DNA of 64,000 nt from Candidatus Sulfotelmatobacter sp. (GCA_025462865.1 JAOAPI010000019.1:1-64000); one strand, 5' to 3'; shown: positions 24,950 to 34,873, numbered from the stretch's first letter. The notes: generated from the sequence alone by a model not told the origin. A program made the numbers and translations.

Positions 24950-26650
24950 CTAAACAGCCTCTCGCACCCCGTACATCTCCTCGATCTCATCCTTCATCTG
25001 CGCCGCAATCACGTCGCGCTTCAGCTTTCCATTCACTGTCAGCATCCCGCTTTCAATCGAGAACGCCTCCTCGCGAACCACGAATGCCCGCACTTGCTTG
25101 TAGTGCGGCAGGTCGGGATTCACCAAATCGAGCGCGGCTTGCATTTTCTCCGGGGACACGGCTCCAGTCACGATTGCTATCAGATATCCGCGTCCGTTCC
25201 CTGCTACGACTACCTGCTGAGCCTCAGGTAAATTCTTCGCAATCGCACTCTCGATCGGCTCAGGTGAAATCTTGTGCCCCGATCCCAGAATAATCAGATT
25301 CTTGATTCGTCCCGCAATCCGCCAGTTCCCCGCCGCGTTCACTTCACCCTGATCTCCGGTATGGAACCATCCCCCGCGCAAAGCCTCGGCAGTCTGCTCT
25401 GGCCGGTTCCAGTAGCCCGAAAAAACATTCGGCCCACGCACAACAATCTCATCGTTATCTCCCAGCTTCATTTCCATTCCAGAAATCGCGGGACCCACGC
25501 GTCCCACCTCAACCCGGTTCGGATCATCCATCGTGCAGATCGCCGTCGTTTCCGTCAGCCCATAAACTTGCAGCACGCGAATTCCCAGCATCATGAAATA
25601 CAGCTGCGTTTCGCTACTAAGCGGAGCCGAACCGCAAATCAACGCCCGCAGATTTCTTCCGATCATCTTCTTACGGATCGCCGGAAATACCAGCCCATTC
25701 GCCAGCCCCAACCACACGGCATCTGCAACTCTTTCCTGCCCATCTTGCCGCCGGGCCCACGCGCCCTTGGCCCGCGCATAAATCGCCTGCGCCACTCCGC
25801 CCGTCTGCCACAGTTGCTCATCCACTGCTCGACGCATGCGCTCCAGCAACTGAGGGACGTTCAGAAAATAATCCGGGCCCACCGTCCGCATATCACTCGC
25901 AATCTTCGTCAGATCCGTATTGATCGTAACGAGGCTGCGCCGCTTCAAAAACGTCAGCAACGCAATCCACGATGCGGCGAAGGTGAAAGGCAAAGAATGA
26001 AAGATACGGTCCTGTCCCGCTCGTCCCTGCGATGACCCTGACATTAAATCAGTCAGTCGCTCCGCCGTCCGGTCGAGCATGAAGCCGACATTCGCCGCCG
26101 TCAGCACCACGCCCTTCGCCTCGCCCGACGTGCCAGACGTATAAATGATCGTTACCGGACTGTCCGTCCCCACCACCGGCCCTTCCAACTGCACTCCGTC
26201 CACTCCCACAAAAATCTCGTCAAACAAAAACTGTGGAGGAGCCTCGGTCCACGCCTGCGAAATCCCATCCCGCAATGCCGCATCTCCGCAACAGATCAGC
26301 GATGGCGTGCAATCCTTCATCATCGCCACCAGTTCCCCCGGAGCCTGCCGCGAATACAGCGGCACCACAATCAGCCCTTCAGCCATCAGCGCCAGATCCA
26401 GCGCCACCCAGCGGATGCTGTTCGCTGCCAGCAATCCGCACCGGTCGCCCTTCTGCAAACCGCGCGAAGCAATAAAAGTCCTGGCCTTGCGTGCAAGTTC
26501 GAGCACTTCGCTGCCAGTCACGCCCGTGACCTGTCCATCGCGAATCTCAGCAAGCACCCGCGTATCCGCAGCCGCCTGCAGTTGCGAAAATATCTGATCG
26601 ATAAATGGAATGACTTCGTTCACAGATCGAATTGAAACATCCGGAGGCAC
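24950..26650 (-). CDS. AMP-binding acyl-CoA synthetase (lipid cluster, copy 2)
   Basis: 566 residues, ANL superfamily, long-chain acyl-CoA synthetase-like. A3 'IIYTSGTSGEAKGVVLT', A5 'VYGLTETTAI', A7 'GWFHTGDQG' and C-terminal 'MLTVNGKLKRD' Lys are visible. It activates a fatty acid to acyl-AMP/acyl-CoA. The start ATG 26650 is only 6 bp after the pyruvyl transferase stop, so they are cotranscribed. With two ligases, an ACP and two reductases in one operon, different acyl groups may be loaded on CoA and ACP. Confidence 0.88.
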   Translation of the reverse strand: MPPDVSIRSVNEVIPFIDQIFSQLQAAADTRVLAEIRDGQVTGVTGSEVLELARKARTFIASRGLQKGDRCGLLAANSIRWVALDLALMAEGLIVVPLYSRQAPGELVAMMKDCTPSLICCGDAALRDGISQAWTEAPPQFLFDEIFVGVDGVQLEGPVVGTDSPVTIIYTSGTSGEAKGVVLTAANVGFMLDRTAERLTDLMSGSSQGRAGQDRIFHSLPFTFAASWIALLTFLKRRSLVTINTDLTKIASDMRTVGPDYFLNVPQLLERMRRAVDEQLWQTGGVAQAIYARAKGAWARRQDGQERVADAVWLGLANGLVFPAIRKKMIGRNLRALICGSAPLSSETQLYFMMLGIRVLQVYGLTETTAICTMDDPNRVEVGRVGPAISGMEMKLGDNDEIVVRGPNVFSGYWNRPEQTAEALRGGWFHTGDQGEVNAAGNWRIAGRIKNLIILGSGHKISPEPIESAIAKNLPEAQQVVVAGNGRGYLIAIVTGAVSPEKMQAALDLVNPDLPHYKQVRAFVVREEAFSIESGMLTVNGKLKRDVIAAQMKDEIEEMYGVREAV

Positions 26651-26656
26651 GCCACC

Positions 26657-28066
26657 CTAGTTATAACCCGCCACCAAGTCATGCAGTCCCCGACTCATAG
26701 GCGGCAAATAATCCTCCCAACTCCACTCTCCCCGCCGCGTCTCAAACTCCAGATACCTTCTCTGCACTTCCTCTTCAAAATAAACACCCATGCGCGCCAT
26801 CACCTTCAAATTCCTCACGACAGTTCTCGCAATCCCATCTGCAATGGCTTCGCCCTCACGACTCAGTTTCTCCAAAGCCGCCAACAGCTTCCCTTCCAGC
26901 TCCGGATCATCCACCGTCATCAATAGATCCTGATGCCCGCGCTCCCGCATTAAATTCCGTATGCGTTCATCCATCGTGATCCCAGCCGATGGCACCAGCC
27001 CCGGCATCGAAGTCACAATCCCGTGATAGCGCGATGAGGCCATCATGTGGCAACTTCGCAGCACGCTTACCAGTTCATACATGTTGTACTCATCCGAGGT
27101 CAGCACCGGCACGCCGCCCAGCCTCTCCGAAATCCGGTTCGCCGGACGCTTATCCAGGCGTTCCGTAGCCACCAGAATGACGAAGACATTTTTCTTCTTG
27201 CGGAATGCGTCCACTGCATTCGCAATCGCGTTCCAATACTTGTGATACGCCTGTTCCGCCGCCGGTCCCGAATTATGAAAATAGACGGTGCGATAGTGGC
27301 TGTCTTTGTACGCGCCCGTCAAACTTCGCGCCGCATACTTTGCCACCGACGCCTTGACCGGCCATTCAAACGGGTTGATCGGACACACCACTAGCACCGG
27401 CGTCTTCCCATCCCAGCCCACTTTCCTTAACACACTCTGCCCATACTCCGGCGGACGCGGCTCAAACGTCCACGCCGTGTCGGTCCCCAACTCCGTCGGC
27501 ACGCCCAACTCGCGCAGCACAGTCCGCGATTCTTCATTGCGCGTTATTACGAAAGAGTTTCTGCAGTACCGCTCGCACATTTTCGCCACCAGCGGATCCA
27601 TTTGTCCCGCCTCCGCGCCATATCCCACGGATAGCTTGTTCTGCGCCGCCGCGATTCCCAGGGACCCAATCATCATCGTGGTCAGCGCATTCGCGAATTT
27701 GCTCTTGAACATCGAACCTTCGCAGGCAACCACCCCATCATGCTGCGGAACTTCATTCGCTAGAAACGGCGGAAAAATATCCGGCAGATGCACTTGCCTT
27801 GTGCCTTCAAAATATTCCCGTGAGAAATCGAGGTTCTGGCTCATCACGCTGAGCTGAACTCGCTCCGCCCCCAGAATGTGCCGTATCTGCCTCAGCATCT
27901 CTTCCACGCGGACATCCGATCCCATATTCCGCGTACCGTTGTAGCCGGCAAATAAGAGTTTCAGCTTATCGCCCGGCTTCCAGCGCTTGCCCGCGCCCAG
28001 CATCCATCCAGCCTTCGCCCGCTCAATCGAGCTGCTCACCCACGCTTCCAGAATGAAGTCCATCAT
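26657..28066 (-). CDS. Polysaccharide pyruvyl transferase family protein
   Basis: About 469 residues. The fold and motifs '[19 protein letters not shown]', '[41 protein letters not shown]' and a C-terminal 'SSRYHGIV' block match the CsaB-like family, which uses phosphoenolpyruvate to form pyruvyl ketals on sugars. ATG 28066 overlaps the upstream gene's stop (ATGA at 28066-28063), which argues for this start over an in-frame site at 28096. A pyruvyl transferase inside an acyl-ligase/reductase operon is unusual; the family fold is also GT-B like, so a different transfer reaction is possible. Confidence 0.82.
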   Translation of the reverse strand: MMDFILEAWVSSSIERAKAGWMLGAGKRWKPGDKLKLLFAGYNGTRNMGSDVRVEEMLRQIRHILGAERVQLSVMSQNLDFSREYFEGTRQVHLPDIFPPFLANEVPQHDGVVACEGSMFKSKFANALTTMMIGSLGIAAAQNKLSVGYGAEAGQMDPLVAKMCERYCRNSFVITRNEESRTVLRELGVPTELGTDTAWTFEPRPPEYGQSVLRKVGWDGKTPVLVVCPINPFEWPVKASVAKYAARSLTGAYKDSHYRTVYFHNSGPAAEQAYHKYWNAIANAVDAFRKKKNVFVILVATERLDKRPANRISERLGGVPVLTSDEYNMYELVSVLRSCHMMASSRYHGIVTSMPGLVPSAGITMDERIRNLMRERGHQDLLMTVDDPELEGKLLAALEKLSREGEAIADGIARTVVRNLKVMARMGVYFEEEVQRRYLEFETRRGEWSWEDYLPPMSRGLHDLVAGYN

Positions 28067-29196
28067 GCGGCTGTACCTCCTGCCGCCGCCGGCCACGGCC
28101 GGTACCGATAACTGAAATCATTTTCGCTGCTGAACTTCAGCAGCGGATAACAATACTCGGAGAATGGCACTGGCTTCTTGCCCAGTTCCCTTGTAACTCG
28201 CCGGTTATCGAACACCGTATTCCACACCAGATACGGCATGAACACTTTCATCAGCGAAGCGCCCTTGCCAATTTTCCCCTGGCGGTTCGCCAGAAAATTC
28301 ACCGACCCTGAGAATGGCCGCTCCGCCACAGGCACAAACACCGGAGCGCGCTTATTCTGTGCCGCCGCCAACGCCCGCGTAATATCGCGAAATGTCTGCG
28401 ACCCAATGCCGGACGAAAGATGATACGTGTCGTGCTCCGGACGCTCTTTCTGGTGCAGCGTGGCGATTGCCTCCGCCACGAAATCCACATTCACAATGTC
28501 GATCTTGTCCGTCGGACGAAACGGCAGCACCGGAAGCCCCGCAAGAAAAACAAACGCCTTCACCATCTCAAACTGCGTGGTCTCCGCATAACGGCTGTCG
28601 CCCAAGACAATACTTGGACGGAAAATCGTCTTCGGCGTTTCCGGCAGCAGCACCCGCATCATGTGCTCGCAGAACTTTTTCGTGCGCGCATACGGATCGT
28701 AATCCGACCGCTCCCAATCGATGGACCTGTCCTCGCCCACCACTTCATTCTGTCGCTTCCCCGCAACTGCCACGGTGCTCACCTGGCTGAAGCGCCTCAT
28801 CCCGTGATAGTGCTCGGCGTTTCGCGCCAGCGTGAGAACTTCCAAAGTCCCCCGCAAATTCACGTTCAAGCAGCTCTTCTCTGACTTCCGGTTCAGTGAA
28901 GCGGCACAGTGAATCACCGAATCCGTGGTGTGCACCAGCCGGTCGTATTCATCGCGGCTCAATCCAAATCCAGGCTCCGTCAGGTCGCCGCGAAAGACCC
29001 GTATTCGTGTCTGCAAAAATTCGTAAAATTGTGGAAAGTCAAAATGCAACTGCAGCGCCTGCCACAACCGCGCTTCCGCTTCGGTGACATCCCGTGCCCG
29101 CACCAGCACATTCAGCGCAGCGCCATGGTCCCGCAGCAGATTCGCCGCCACGTGCGCCCCAATATATCCCGTCGACCCTGTTAGAAATATCGCCAT
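28063..29196 (-). CDS. NAD(P)-dependent SDR, thioester-reductase-like (male-sterility type)
   Basis: 377 residues, extended SDR. Glycine motif '[16 protein letters not shown]' at residues 6-21, '[12 protein letters not shown]' and the catalytic Y-A-R-T-K. The domain order and '[12 protein letters not shown]' region match thioester reductase domains and fatty acyl-CoA reductases, which reduce acyl thioesters to aldehydes or alcohols. It heads the tightly packed part of the lipid operon, with ATGA coupling to the pyruvyl transferase. A repeat (29272-29357) separates it from the upstream FAR fusion gene. Confidence 0.82.
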   Translation of the reverse strand: MAIFLTGSTGYIGAHVAANLLRDHGAALNVLVRARDVTEAEARLWQALQLHFDFPQFYEFLQTRIRVFRGDLTEPGFGLSRDEYDRLVHTTDSVIHCAASLNRKSEKSCLNVNLRGTLEVLTLARNAEHYHGMRRFSQVSTVAVAGKRQNEVVGEDRSIDWERSDYDPYARTKKFCEHMMRVLLPETPKTIFRPSIVLGDSRYAETTQFEMVKAFVFLAGLPVLPFRPTDKIDIVNVDFVAEAIATLHQKERPEHDTYHLSSGIGSQTFRDITRALAAAQNKRAPVFVPVAERPFSGSVNFLANRQGKIGKGASLMKVFMPYLVWNTVFDNRRVTRELGKKPVPFSEYCYPLLKFSSENDFSYRYRPWPAAAGGTAA

Positions 29197-29271
29197 TCAC
29201 CAATTCCCATTTCTTAAATGCCACTACAAAACAATTCTCGGATACGCTCTCAGATAGCGTCTCGGAATACC

Positions 29272-29357
29272 CAGTCGCGAAGCGACGCCGTTCATTAGCC
29301 CAGTACGTAAGTCCTGGGAAGCCCTTCAAAACAAGAAGCAGTCCCTTCAGGGACGCC
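29272..29357. repeat. Dispersed repeat family 2 copy ('ATTCATTAGCCCAGYACG')
   Basis: Contains GTCGCGAAGCGACGCC, TTCATTAGCCCAGTACGTAAGTCCTGGGAA and GTCCCTTCAGGGAC palindromes. Near-identical arrangements occur at 34593, 36197 and, inverted, 46223. It fills the gap between the SDR and FAR-fusion genes. Short reading frames across it are artefacts. Confidence 0.8.
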
Positions 29358-29368
29358 ACCCAATTGCA

Positions 29369-31711
29369 TCACCACGCCCCTCCATCTGTCCCCGTCTTCA
29401 CCGTCTCACCATTCAACAAACTCCGTGCCGGACGCGCCTCCAGCGGCCTTCCCTCGATCAGCGGATAAGTCCACCGCCGCAGTGCCGGAATATGAATGTT
29501 GATCCAATACTCCCACCAATCGAGCAACCGCGCCTTGTATCCAAACTCCTCGCACTCGTCTTCTACCAGCGCATGCGATAGCTTTTCTATATTGTCCGCC
29601 GCAAAATCATGCTCGTTAAAAAGGATGAAGGGCTCGAACAGTTCGATTAATTTTTCCAGCCGCTCCAGATTTCTCTCCGCCTTTACCAGCGGCGTCTTTT
29701 TCAGCGGCAGCGGCGACATGATCCGTTGAATGGATTTCACGATCGCCTTCTGCGCCGGCGCCGACATGCGCTGATATCTCGTCTTCGATACTGAAATCGC
29801 ATCGAATCGCAGGCGCAGCCATGATTCCAACCCTTCCTGCGCCCGATAATGTTTGCGGTGCCCCAGCGACGTCAACTCAATCGACCGCCCCATATCGCAC
29901 GGATTCGTTACCGAAGTTGCCAGCTGATACAACTGGTCATGCCGCCGCTCCACAATCGCCGCCGCAATCAGCGTCATTCCGGCGCACACCGCGTCCACCG
30001 GAATAATATCCAGCCGTTTGCTTTCATTCGACGGTAACTGTCGGAAGTATGTCCCCAATAAATAAGATAAAGACGCCGAGGTGTTGATTCCCTCGTTCCA
30101 CCCCAGGAACGGCTTCTCCACGGACGTCTCTACAATCGCGGGACGCACCACCGCTATCGGCAGACCGGCGCCATGCTTCACGATCAGCGATTCCGCCAGG
30201 CTCTTCGTCAGGGTGTACGTATTCGGCCAGCCCAACTCTTTCGCCCGCCGCGTTCCAGCCTCTGTCAAATAAGTTTTCAGCCAGCGTATCCGGTTTTTGC
30301 GCACCTGATTTTCCAGCGCCGCTCCCTGCAACCCCTTCGCCGCATGTTCCTTCGATAAGGACTGTGACCTCAGATCGGCCGTCACTTCCGCGCCCTGAGC
30401 CTGCGCCTCGGCTTTCGCAATCAACTCCTGCAGTTCCTTCAATTCCTGTTCTGCATCGAAGCCAGGGACGCGATGCGGCGTATAGTTCGGAATTATTTTT
30501 TCCGTCACTCGCCCGTCGCGCTCACCCGCCACATAACACGTCGAGAGATGCAGCAGCCCCGCATGGTCCGTCCCCCGAACAAACTCCAGGATGTTCATCG
30601 CCGCGTCCGTATTGGTTGTCAGCGCATCTCGCAGGTCTGGATTAAAGTCGGTCAACCCCGAACTGTTCACGATCAGGTCAAGATTTATCTTCAGCCGGCG
30701 CGCCAATTCCGCGTCCATCCCAAGGCCGGCTTGCGTGACGTCGCCCTCCACTACCTCGACCTGGTCGCGCAGGTAGGCGCCGAATTCCAGTCCATATTTT
30801 TCGAACAGAGGGTCGAACACCGGCGATTCTTCTACGATCTTCTCAAAACGGCGCTGCGCCGGAGTCGACTTTTGCCGCCGGATTAGAAGATAAATCCGCC
30901 CAATATTCGGCAAGTCCATCAGCGTGTTCGCCAACCATACCTTGCCAATAAATCCGGTGACGCCGATCAGCATCACGTGCTTGCCCGCGAGCGCGCGGCG
31001 CACCGAGAATCCCGCCGCCTGCTTCCGCCCCTCGAAGTGCACGATCGGACGTTCCAGCGCGATCGACTCCCGGCTCGAGGGAATTACCGCCGCCTTCAGA
31101 TCGTCCAGCGTGATATCCAACTGCCGTGCCAGCGTCTTTGGCGCCCGCCTGCCATCCGGACTTCGCTCCTGAATCCGTGCGAAAGCCCCGCGCGGCCGGA
31201 TCACAGGCTCCAACAATCTTCCCGTCGCAACACCACCGCGAAACTCCAGACGGTTCGCCACCAGCCGCTTCACGCCAAGGTGCATCGCCAGCGGCTTCAT
31301 CACATGCTCCAGCCCCTGGCTTACCAGCACCACATCCGCGCCTGATCGCACCAGTTCCTGAACTTTTTGGACGCCGTGCGCCTTCAACTGCGGCTTCAAC
31401 TTGTACAAGAAGTATTCTTCGCCCAGCAGATCCAGACGGTCCCGCGTGACGCCCCGCAGCGCTGTATGCACAACACGCGTCGCAAACTTGCGATTCGTCG
31501 AATAAAGAAACGGACGCAGCGCCGCCATCAGAAAAATCAGCCCGCGCCGCCGAAAACGCTCGGTGAACGTTTGCGCGTTCCACGTGAAGAACGCCACCGG
31601 CTGCACCACCGTAAGATCAAGCAGGCTCCCCTCCACGCGCCAAAAGACGGTCGGGCACACCGCGGCTGACACGCTGGAGGACGCGCTGGGTTTGTGGTTG
31701 GACGATTCCAA
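29369..31711 (-). CDS. Fused HAD-like / fatty acyl-CoA reductase protein
   Basis: 780 residues, two parts. Residues 1-200 resemble HAD-IB phosphatase-like domains seen fused to lipid enzymes, but motif I reads F-W-R-V-E-G-S-L-L where D-x-D-G-T is expected, so the nucleophilic Asp is gone. Residues 240-700 form a fatty acyl-CoA reductase (male-sterility NAD-binding) domain: 'LIGVTGFIGKVW' dinucleotide loop, 'EGDVTQAGLGM', the catalytic pair in 'NTYTLTKSLAES' and 'VVRPAIVETS'. A charged helical insertion lies at about 440-490. It reduces fatty acyl-CoA/ACP to a fatty alcohol. It is the first gene of the lipid cluster. Which alcohol-containing lipid (wax ester, ether lipid) is made is not shown by sequence. 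Confidence 0.85.
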   Translation of the reverse strand: MESSNHKPSASSSVSAAVCPTVFWRVEGSLLDLTVVQPVAFFTWNAQTFTERFRRRGLIFLMAALRPFLYSTNRKFATRVVHTALRGVTRDRLDLLGEEYFLYKLKPQLKAHGVQKVQELVRSGADVVLVSQGLEHVMKPLAMHLGVKRLVANRLEFRGGVATGRLLEPVIRPRGAFARIQERSPDGRRAPKTLARQLDITLDDLKAAVIPSSRESIALERPIVHFEGRKQAAGFSVRRALAGKHVMLIGVTGFIGKVWLANTLMDLPNIGRIYLLIRRQKSTPAQRRFEKIVEESPVFDPLFEKYGLEFGAYLRDQVEVVEGDVTQAGLGMDAELARRLKINLDLIVNSSGLTDFNPDLRDALTTNTDAAMNILEFVRGTDHAGLLHLSTCYVAGERDGRVTEKIIPNYTPHRVPGFDAEQELKELQELIAKAEAQAQGAEVTADLRSQSLSKEHAAKGLQGAALENQVRKNRIRWLKTYLTEAGTRRAKELGWPNTYTLTKSLAESLIVKHGAGLPIAVVRPAIVETSVEKPFLGWNEGINTSASLSYLLGTYFRQLPSNESKRLDIIPVDAVCAGMTLIAAAIVERRHDQLYQLATSVTNPCDMGRSIELTSLGHRKHYRAQEGLESWLRLRFDAISVSKTRYQRMSAPAQKAIVKSIQRIMSPLPLKKTPLVKAERNLERLEKLIELFEPFILFNEHDFAADNIEKLSHALVEDECEEFGYKARLLDWWEYWINIHIPALRRWTYPLIEGRPLEARPARSLLNGETVKTGTDGGAW

Positions 31712-31815
31712 TGTGCTTTAGCTGTTCCTAACTATGCTTCGTCAGATTACAGGGATTCCCTAAATCGCTGTGGACGAATCCCCTATTGTAAACAATCCGC
31801 CGCCTTTTCTGATCG

Positions 31816-31940
31816 GGTCATCCTGAGCGCAGCCGCTCTTCAGGCGGAGCGAAGGATCTCCAGCGAATATAGCCCGTAGGGGAGCTTATCGCGAGATCCC
31901 TCACCCGGCTGAAGGACGCCGGGTTTCCGAATGACCCCTT
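31816..31940. repeat. Dispersed repeat, long copy
   Basis: 125-bp element: 'GGTCATCCTGAGCG' opening, inverted CGCAGCCGCT/CAGGCGGAGCGA region, 'GGATCTCCAGCGAATATAG', 'GAGATCCCTCACCCGGCTGA' and a closing 'CCGAATGACCC' which mirrors the opening. The second half recurs at 50523-50608. It occupies the gap between the FAR fusion and gluconokinase genes. No gene is seen in the 234-bp interval. Confidence 0.75.
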
Positions 31941-31945
31941 CCGAA

Positions 31946-32428
31946 TTACGGCCATAACTTTCCCCGGATCTCATTCACCATCTCCTGTGGTGTCGCGGCG
32001 ATGGCAACCACCACAGCGCCGTCTGGCTCCTCAAGATCGGCAAATTGAGCGGCGAGAATGTTTTCGTCGGCAAAATGCCCCCGGCGCATTCTCAGCCGCT
32101 CCGCAATCTGGCGCGCCTCGCCTTTCAAATACACAAACCTCACTGCCGGACTTACGGCCAGTATCTTACGGTAATCGTTCCTCAACGCCGAACACGCCAC
32201 CACCAGGTTAATTCCTTCGGCATCGTGCCTTGCGATCTCCTTGCGCAACTGCTCCAGCCATGGCCCCCGGTCATCTCCGCTTAGCGGAACTCCCTGCCGC
32301 ATCTTCTCCACATTCGTTGCGGGATGAAAGTCATCTCCCTCCACAAATTTCCAACCCAACTGCTCGGCCAGCAGACGCCCCACCGTCGTCTTCCCCGCCC
32401 CAGTCACGCCCATTAACACAATGACCAC
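31946..32428 (-). CDS. gntK: Gluconokinase
   Basis: 160 residues, P-loop kinase converting gluconate to 6-phosphogluconate (entry to the pentose phosphate or Entner-Doudoroff routes). Walker A 'GVTGAGKTT' at residues 7-15, 'EGDDFHP' substrate loop, 'VVACSALRNDYR' and the lid 'MRRGHF' are all characteristic of the GntK family, and the length is typical. It is divergently oriented to the PEGA protein. No gluconate permease or regulator is nearby. Confidence 0.92.
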   Translation of the reverse strand: MVIVLMGVTGAGKTTVGRLLAEQLGWKFVEGDDFHPATNVEKMRQGVPLSGDDRGPWLEQLRKEIARHDAEGINLVVACSALRNDYRKILAVSPAVRFVYLKGEARQIAERLRMRRGHFADENILAAQFADLEEPDGAVVVAIAATPQEMVNEIRGKLWP

Positions 32429-32573
32429 GTCGCACTACCGCCTTTCCCATGACAATATTCACAAGTCCGCAGCCATCACCATTCTGCATACCCGGGGAAA
32501 AGAAGAGAAGCAAATTTTGAAAGCCTTACCTTTTCCCCCGATATGTCATCTCAAAAGTATCGTGGAGGTTGCT

Positions 32574-33182
32574 ATGACTTTTCCTTTCAAAGTTTTGGTC
32601 TTCGTTTGTCTGCTCGCTTGGTTGGCCTCTCCTGTATTCATCCCCGTGCTCGATGCCGAGAATAAGGTGCTGGGAGAAGTCGAACTGGCCGGTGCTTCGA
32701 AGGTCGAAAATACTTCAGGCGTCTGGGTCGATGGTCAATATGTCGGGTACCTGAACGAACTGAAGGGATCGAAAAAGCTTTTGCTTCTTCCCGGCCCGCA
32801 CGAAATCACAGTGCGCCAGGGCGGATACCTGGATTTTGTGCAGAAGGTCTCCGTGCGCGCGGGAGCTAAGCAGACCATTCCCGTAAAAATGGAAAAAGAC
32901 ACAAGAATTACGCTTCCCAAAATTACCGCCGAAATAAAGTTGGACGTGAGACCAAATCGTGCCGCGGTCTTCGTAGACGGAGTTTACATAGGTCACGTCG
33001 CCGAATTTGGTGGAATCGGCAGAGCTCTCCTGGTCGCGCCGGGAAGACATGCGATCAGAATCACGCTGCCCGGCTATCAGACTTTCGAGACGGATATCGA
33101 ATTAGTCGCCCACCAAAAATCGACCGTCAAGACTGACTTAGTTTCGGGCGGCCCCGCGGAAGGAACTCCTCTGCCACATTGA
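32574..33182 (+). CDS. Secreted protein with two PEGA domains
   Basis: 202 residues. A hydrophobic N-terminus (about residues 4-22) is a probable signal peptide or anchor. Two PEGA repeats follow: 'SGVWVDGQYVGYLNEL...LLPGPHEITVRQGGY' and 'AAVFVDGVYIGHVAEF...VAPGRHAIRITLPGYQ'. Such domains are found in surface-layer or cell-wall associated proteins. ATG 32574 has GGAGG at 32564-32568; the frame upstream of it is open but lacks coding character. Monocistronic. Confidence 0.85.
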   Translation: MTFPFKVLVFVCLLAWLASPVFIPVLDAENKVLGEVELAGASKVENTSGVWVDGQYVGYLNELKGSKKLLLLPGPHEITVRQGGYLDFVQKVSVRAGAKQTIPVKMEKDTRITLPKITAEIKLDVRPNRAAVFVDGVYIGHVAEFGGIGRALLVAPGRHAIRITLPGYQTFETDIELVAHQKSTVKTDLVSGGPAEGTPLPH

Positions 33183-33235
33183 CTTCGTCGCAGAGCGCAA
33201 GAGCGCGAAAGATTTTTTTAATCGATGAATTGTGA

Positions 33236-34417
33236 TTACGCGGAAACGCCCGCGGCGGACATGCTTCGCTGCTTTCGCAGTTCCACCAAAAACGAATCGG
33301 CTGAGAGTGAAGGCTGACTTCGGAAGAGTCCGATGAGCGTATCTTCCGGATCGCTCGATTCCAGAGAACTTAGAGGATTCTGTCCTCCCTCAATTTCCAG
33401 CCCCTCAGGCTCAACCAGTAACTCCGGCAGCAAATCGCGATTCTCTGTCAGCACGCCCAGAAATTTTTCCAGCTTCGCACGGTGTTCCGCCGTCGTCTGG
33501 ATGAACTCCACGCCCATCCCCTTCTCCGCGTGCATAATGCGAACTACCCCCTCGGTCTTCAACTCAAGACCACCTGCCCGCATCGAAAGGGTTACCCGCG
33601 TCGAAACCGGAAAAGGCGAAGGCATATCAAGATAGCAGCCCCCCAAACTTAAATCCGTAAGCTGGCAGCGCGCGGGGGGATCGTCTTTTTCAATCTCCAG
33701 AATATTGCTTCCAAGCCATTCCCGTAACTCACTGGCAACTTGCGGAGACTGGTCCTCGAAGCGCAATCCTACTTGGGTTCCGCTGCCTTCCCATGCGAAC
33801 TCCGCGTCCACTTCCAATGCTCTAGCAGATCCAGGCAGTGTGAACGTAAGTTGCCACCGTCCGTGCGGTTTGCTGCGCCGCGGCAGGCTCACCGCAATTC
33901 CGCCTTCACCTAAATCCGTTGTATTGACTTTAAATCGGACGCCCGATTCGCGGCTCGACATCTCCACCGGAATCTGTACCGAGATTCGCGAATTGCGCCG
34001 CCGCTCCTTCTTCATCAGTGCACGCGCCGCACGAAAACTCGACTTCGCCCGCTCCACCGAGACCGGCTTATACAAGATGAAGTGCGCTCCCAACTCGAAT
34101 GCCGATCGCAACCCAAGTCCGAAATCCAGAATCGCTACCGCGACCGCTCGCTTGTTGCACGGAGCCAGTCGCGCGCTCCGCAACACCGCGGCCGCCCCAG
34201 GACCGGCGCAATCCACGATGATTGCCTCGAATCGCTCCCGGGTCAAATGCCTCAGAGCGACATCCGAACTGGTGCAGTGTTCAACGCTAATCTCCAGATC
34301 GCCCAGCGTCCGTCGAAGCACGCGCACGATCTTATCGTCCGAACACAGAAGTAACGACTTCAGATCCACAGTACCGTCCTGATTTTTTCCGGGCTCGTCG
34401 TCAAAACTCCGTATCAC
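33236..34417 (-). CDS. Response-regulator-like protein with two PilZ domains
   Basis: 393 residues. Residues 20-130 form a receiver-like domain with acidic residues D27/D28, phosphoacceptor candidate D69 and conserved K117. PilZ domain 1 starts with R140-x3-R144 and has 'TDLGEGG' at 167-173; PilZ domain 2 has 'LTDLSLGGCYL' near 252 but a less clear RxxxR. c-di-GMP binding is thus likely at least by the first domain. The C-terminal 60 residues are low in recognisable features. It likely links phosphorylation or protein-protein signals to c-di-GMP output such as motility or exopolysaccharide. Convergent with the PEGA gene; no histidine kinase next to it. Confidence 0.82.
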   Translation of the reverse strand: MIRSFDDEPGKNQDGTVDLKSLLLCSDDKIVRVLRRTLGDLEISVEHCTSSDVALRHLTRERFEAIIVDCAGPGAAAVLRSARLAPCNKRAVAVAILDFGLGLRSAFELGAHFILYKPVSVERAKSSFRAARALMKKERRRNSRISVQIPVEMSSRESGVRFKVNTTDLGEGGIAVSLPRRSKPHGRWQLTFTLPGSARALEVDAEFAWEGSGTQVGLRFEDQSPQVASELREWLGSNILEIEKDDPPARCQLTDLSLGGCYLDMPSPFPVSTRVTLSMRAGGLELKTEGVVRIMHAEKGMGVEFIQTTAEHRAKLEKFLGVLTENRDLLPELLVEPEGLEIEGGQNPLSSLESSDPEDTLIGLFRSQPSLSADSFLVELRKQRSMSAAGVSA

Positions 34418-34592
34418 TCATGTGTGGGAAGCTCTTCCCGCAACTGAGCGGGGAGAATGAAACGCGCCCCTACTTAATCTAAGCCCGGCTACACCCCTGA
34501 TCAATGCGCCGCTTGCAGGGGCGGGTTACGAGCGTAACGCATCGTAATACCCCTCTTTTGAGATTTCCCAAAGGGGCAAACTGCCCGTTGTC

Positions 34593-34682
34593 GAGTCGCG
34601 AAGCGACGCCATTCATTAGCTCAGCACGTAAGTGCTCGGAAGCAATACCTCTAGGATGGAACCGAGTCCCGTAGGAACGGCC
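34593..34682. repeat. Dispersed repeat family 2 copy
   Basis: GAGTCGCGAAGCGACGCC, ATTCATTAGCTCAGCACGTAAGTGCT and GAGTCCCGTAGGAACGG modules in the same order as at 29272 and 36197. It lies in the 620-bp gene-free interval 34418-35038, whose remaining part holds only GC-rich palindromes near 34765-34815 and the promoter below. Confidence 0.78.
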
Positions 34683-34873
34683 CAATCCCTCAACCGGACC
34701 TGGTTTTTCGTCATTAGTTTGCTTTTACGGCTCGATGTTGTTTTTACGCCTCAATCTCTCGATCCGCCCCGGTTTTAAAACCCCGGGCCGGGCCCGAGAC
34801 GGCCCGCGCCGATAATGCCAATTGATCCAATAGGTTAGAACCAATTAACTGGAGCAAAAATCTCATATTTCAA

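Noticed and set aside
34479-34685. Short minus-strand frame of 68 codons
   Set aside because: It is the translation of repeat family 2; equivalent frames appear at the other copies.
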